From contig DNUB01000035.1 of assembly GCA_003508605.1 (NCBI GenBank), forward strand, positions 1,004 to 6,343: a DNA stretch of 5,340 nucleotides, given 5' to 3'. The stretch comes from Oscillospiraceae bacterium. Lineage in GTDB: Bacteria; Bacillota; Clostridia; Oscillospirales; Ruminococcaceae. This document shows positions 5,300-5,340 of the stretch, piece after piece (the first letter of the stretch is position 1; each line of letters opens with the position of its first letter). The notes under the pieces were generated by a model. That model ran no database searches. It worked only from the letters and a program-made list of their open reading frames with translations, and was not told where the DNA came from. A program made the position numbers and the translations under genes.

Positions 5300-5340
5300 A
5301 TGGGCAAGCTTACAGAAGTATTAAAAAGCGAAAAGGGAAT
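5300..5340 (+). CDS. spoIIIAG: Stage III sporulation protein AG, first 13 complete codons only
   Basis: The reading frame opens at ATG 5300 with MGKLTEVLKSEKG and runs off the right edge. AAAGGAAA at 5288-5295 is a good ribosome binding site. The visible residues form a short basic N-terminal stretch of the kind that precedes the single transmembrane helix of SpoIIIAG, the protein that forms the large ring of the channel. The call rests mostly on position: the operon order AA-AB-AC-AD-AE-AF is complete to its left, and AG is the next gene in every canonical locus. Too little sequence is present to confirm it by motif. Confidence 0.75.
   Translation, partial: MGKLTEVLKSEKG

Noticed and set aside
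1..5340. CRISPR array, defence system, phage or integrase genes
   Set aside because: No repeated spaced units, no tRNA or attachment-site structure and no relevant protein families were found. Apart from the small palindromic insertion, the window is core metabolism and sporulation DNA.

Overview
The window looks like chromosome from an endospore-forming member of the Clostridia (Bacillota). Most of it is the spoIIIA sporulation operon, the base composition is moderately AT-rich, and ribosome binding sites are strong GGAGG/AAGGA types. I cannot name genus or species.

Left part (1-1345, minus strand): a two-gene zinc-uptake unit reading out of the window to the left. A Fur-family regulator, most likely a Zur, comes first. 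An overlapping zinc-binding lipoprotein of the ZnuA/AdcA family follows and lacks only its C-terminal end. The ABC ATPase and permease genes would be expected beyond position 1. The unit has a consensus vegetative promoter (TTGACA-17 bp-TATAAT) with a Fur/Zur-type operator placed over the probable transcription start, which suggests zinc-dependent autorepression.

Middle (1346-1477): a 132-bp divergent intergenic region. It carries the regulator promoter on the minus strand and, about six bases further right, a plausible sigma-E-type promoter for the spoIIIA operon on the plus strand.

Right part (1478-5340, plus strand): spoIIIAA, AB, AC, AD, AE, AF and the first codons of spoIIIAG, in the canonical order. 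Together with SpoIIIAH (beyond the window) and forespore SpoIIQ, these products form the secretion-like channel ('feeding tube') between mother cell and engulfed forespore. SpoIIIAA is the cytoplasmic ATPase, AB to AE are membrane proteins of the export-apparatus type, and AF and AG are ring-forming proteins.

Two places break the otherwise tight packing. Between spoIIIAC and spoIIIAD lies a 161-bp imperfect palindrome with matching terminal inverted repeats flanked by TA, which looks like a miniature inverted-repeat transposable element (MITE). Between spoIIIAF and spoIIIAG is a 62-bp AT-rich spacer with an 8-bp inverted repeat and a weak match to a forespore-type promoter. I do not see a wholly new biological system. 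The palindromic insertion inside an essential sporulation operon is the most unusual structure here.
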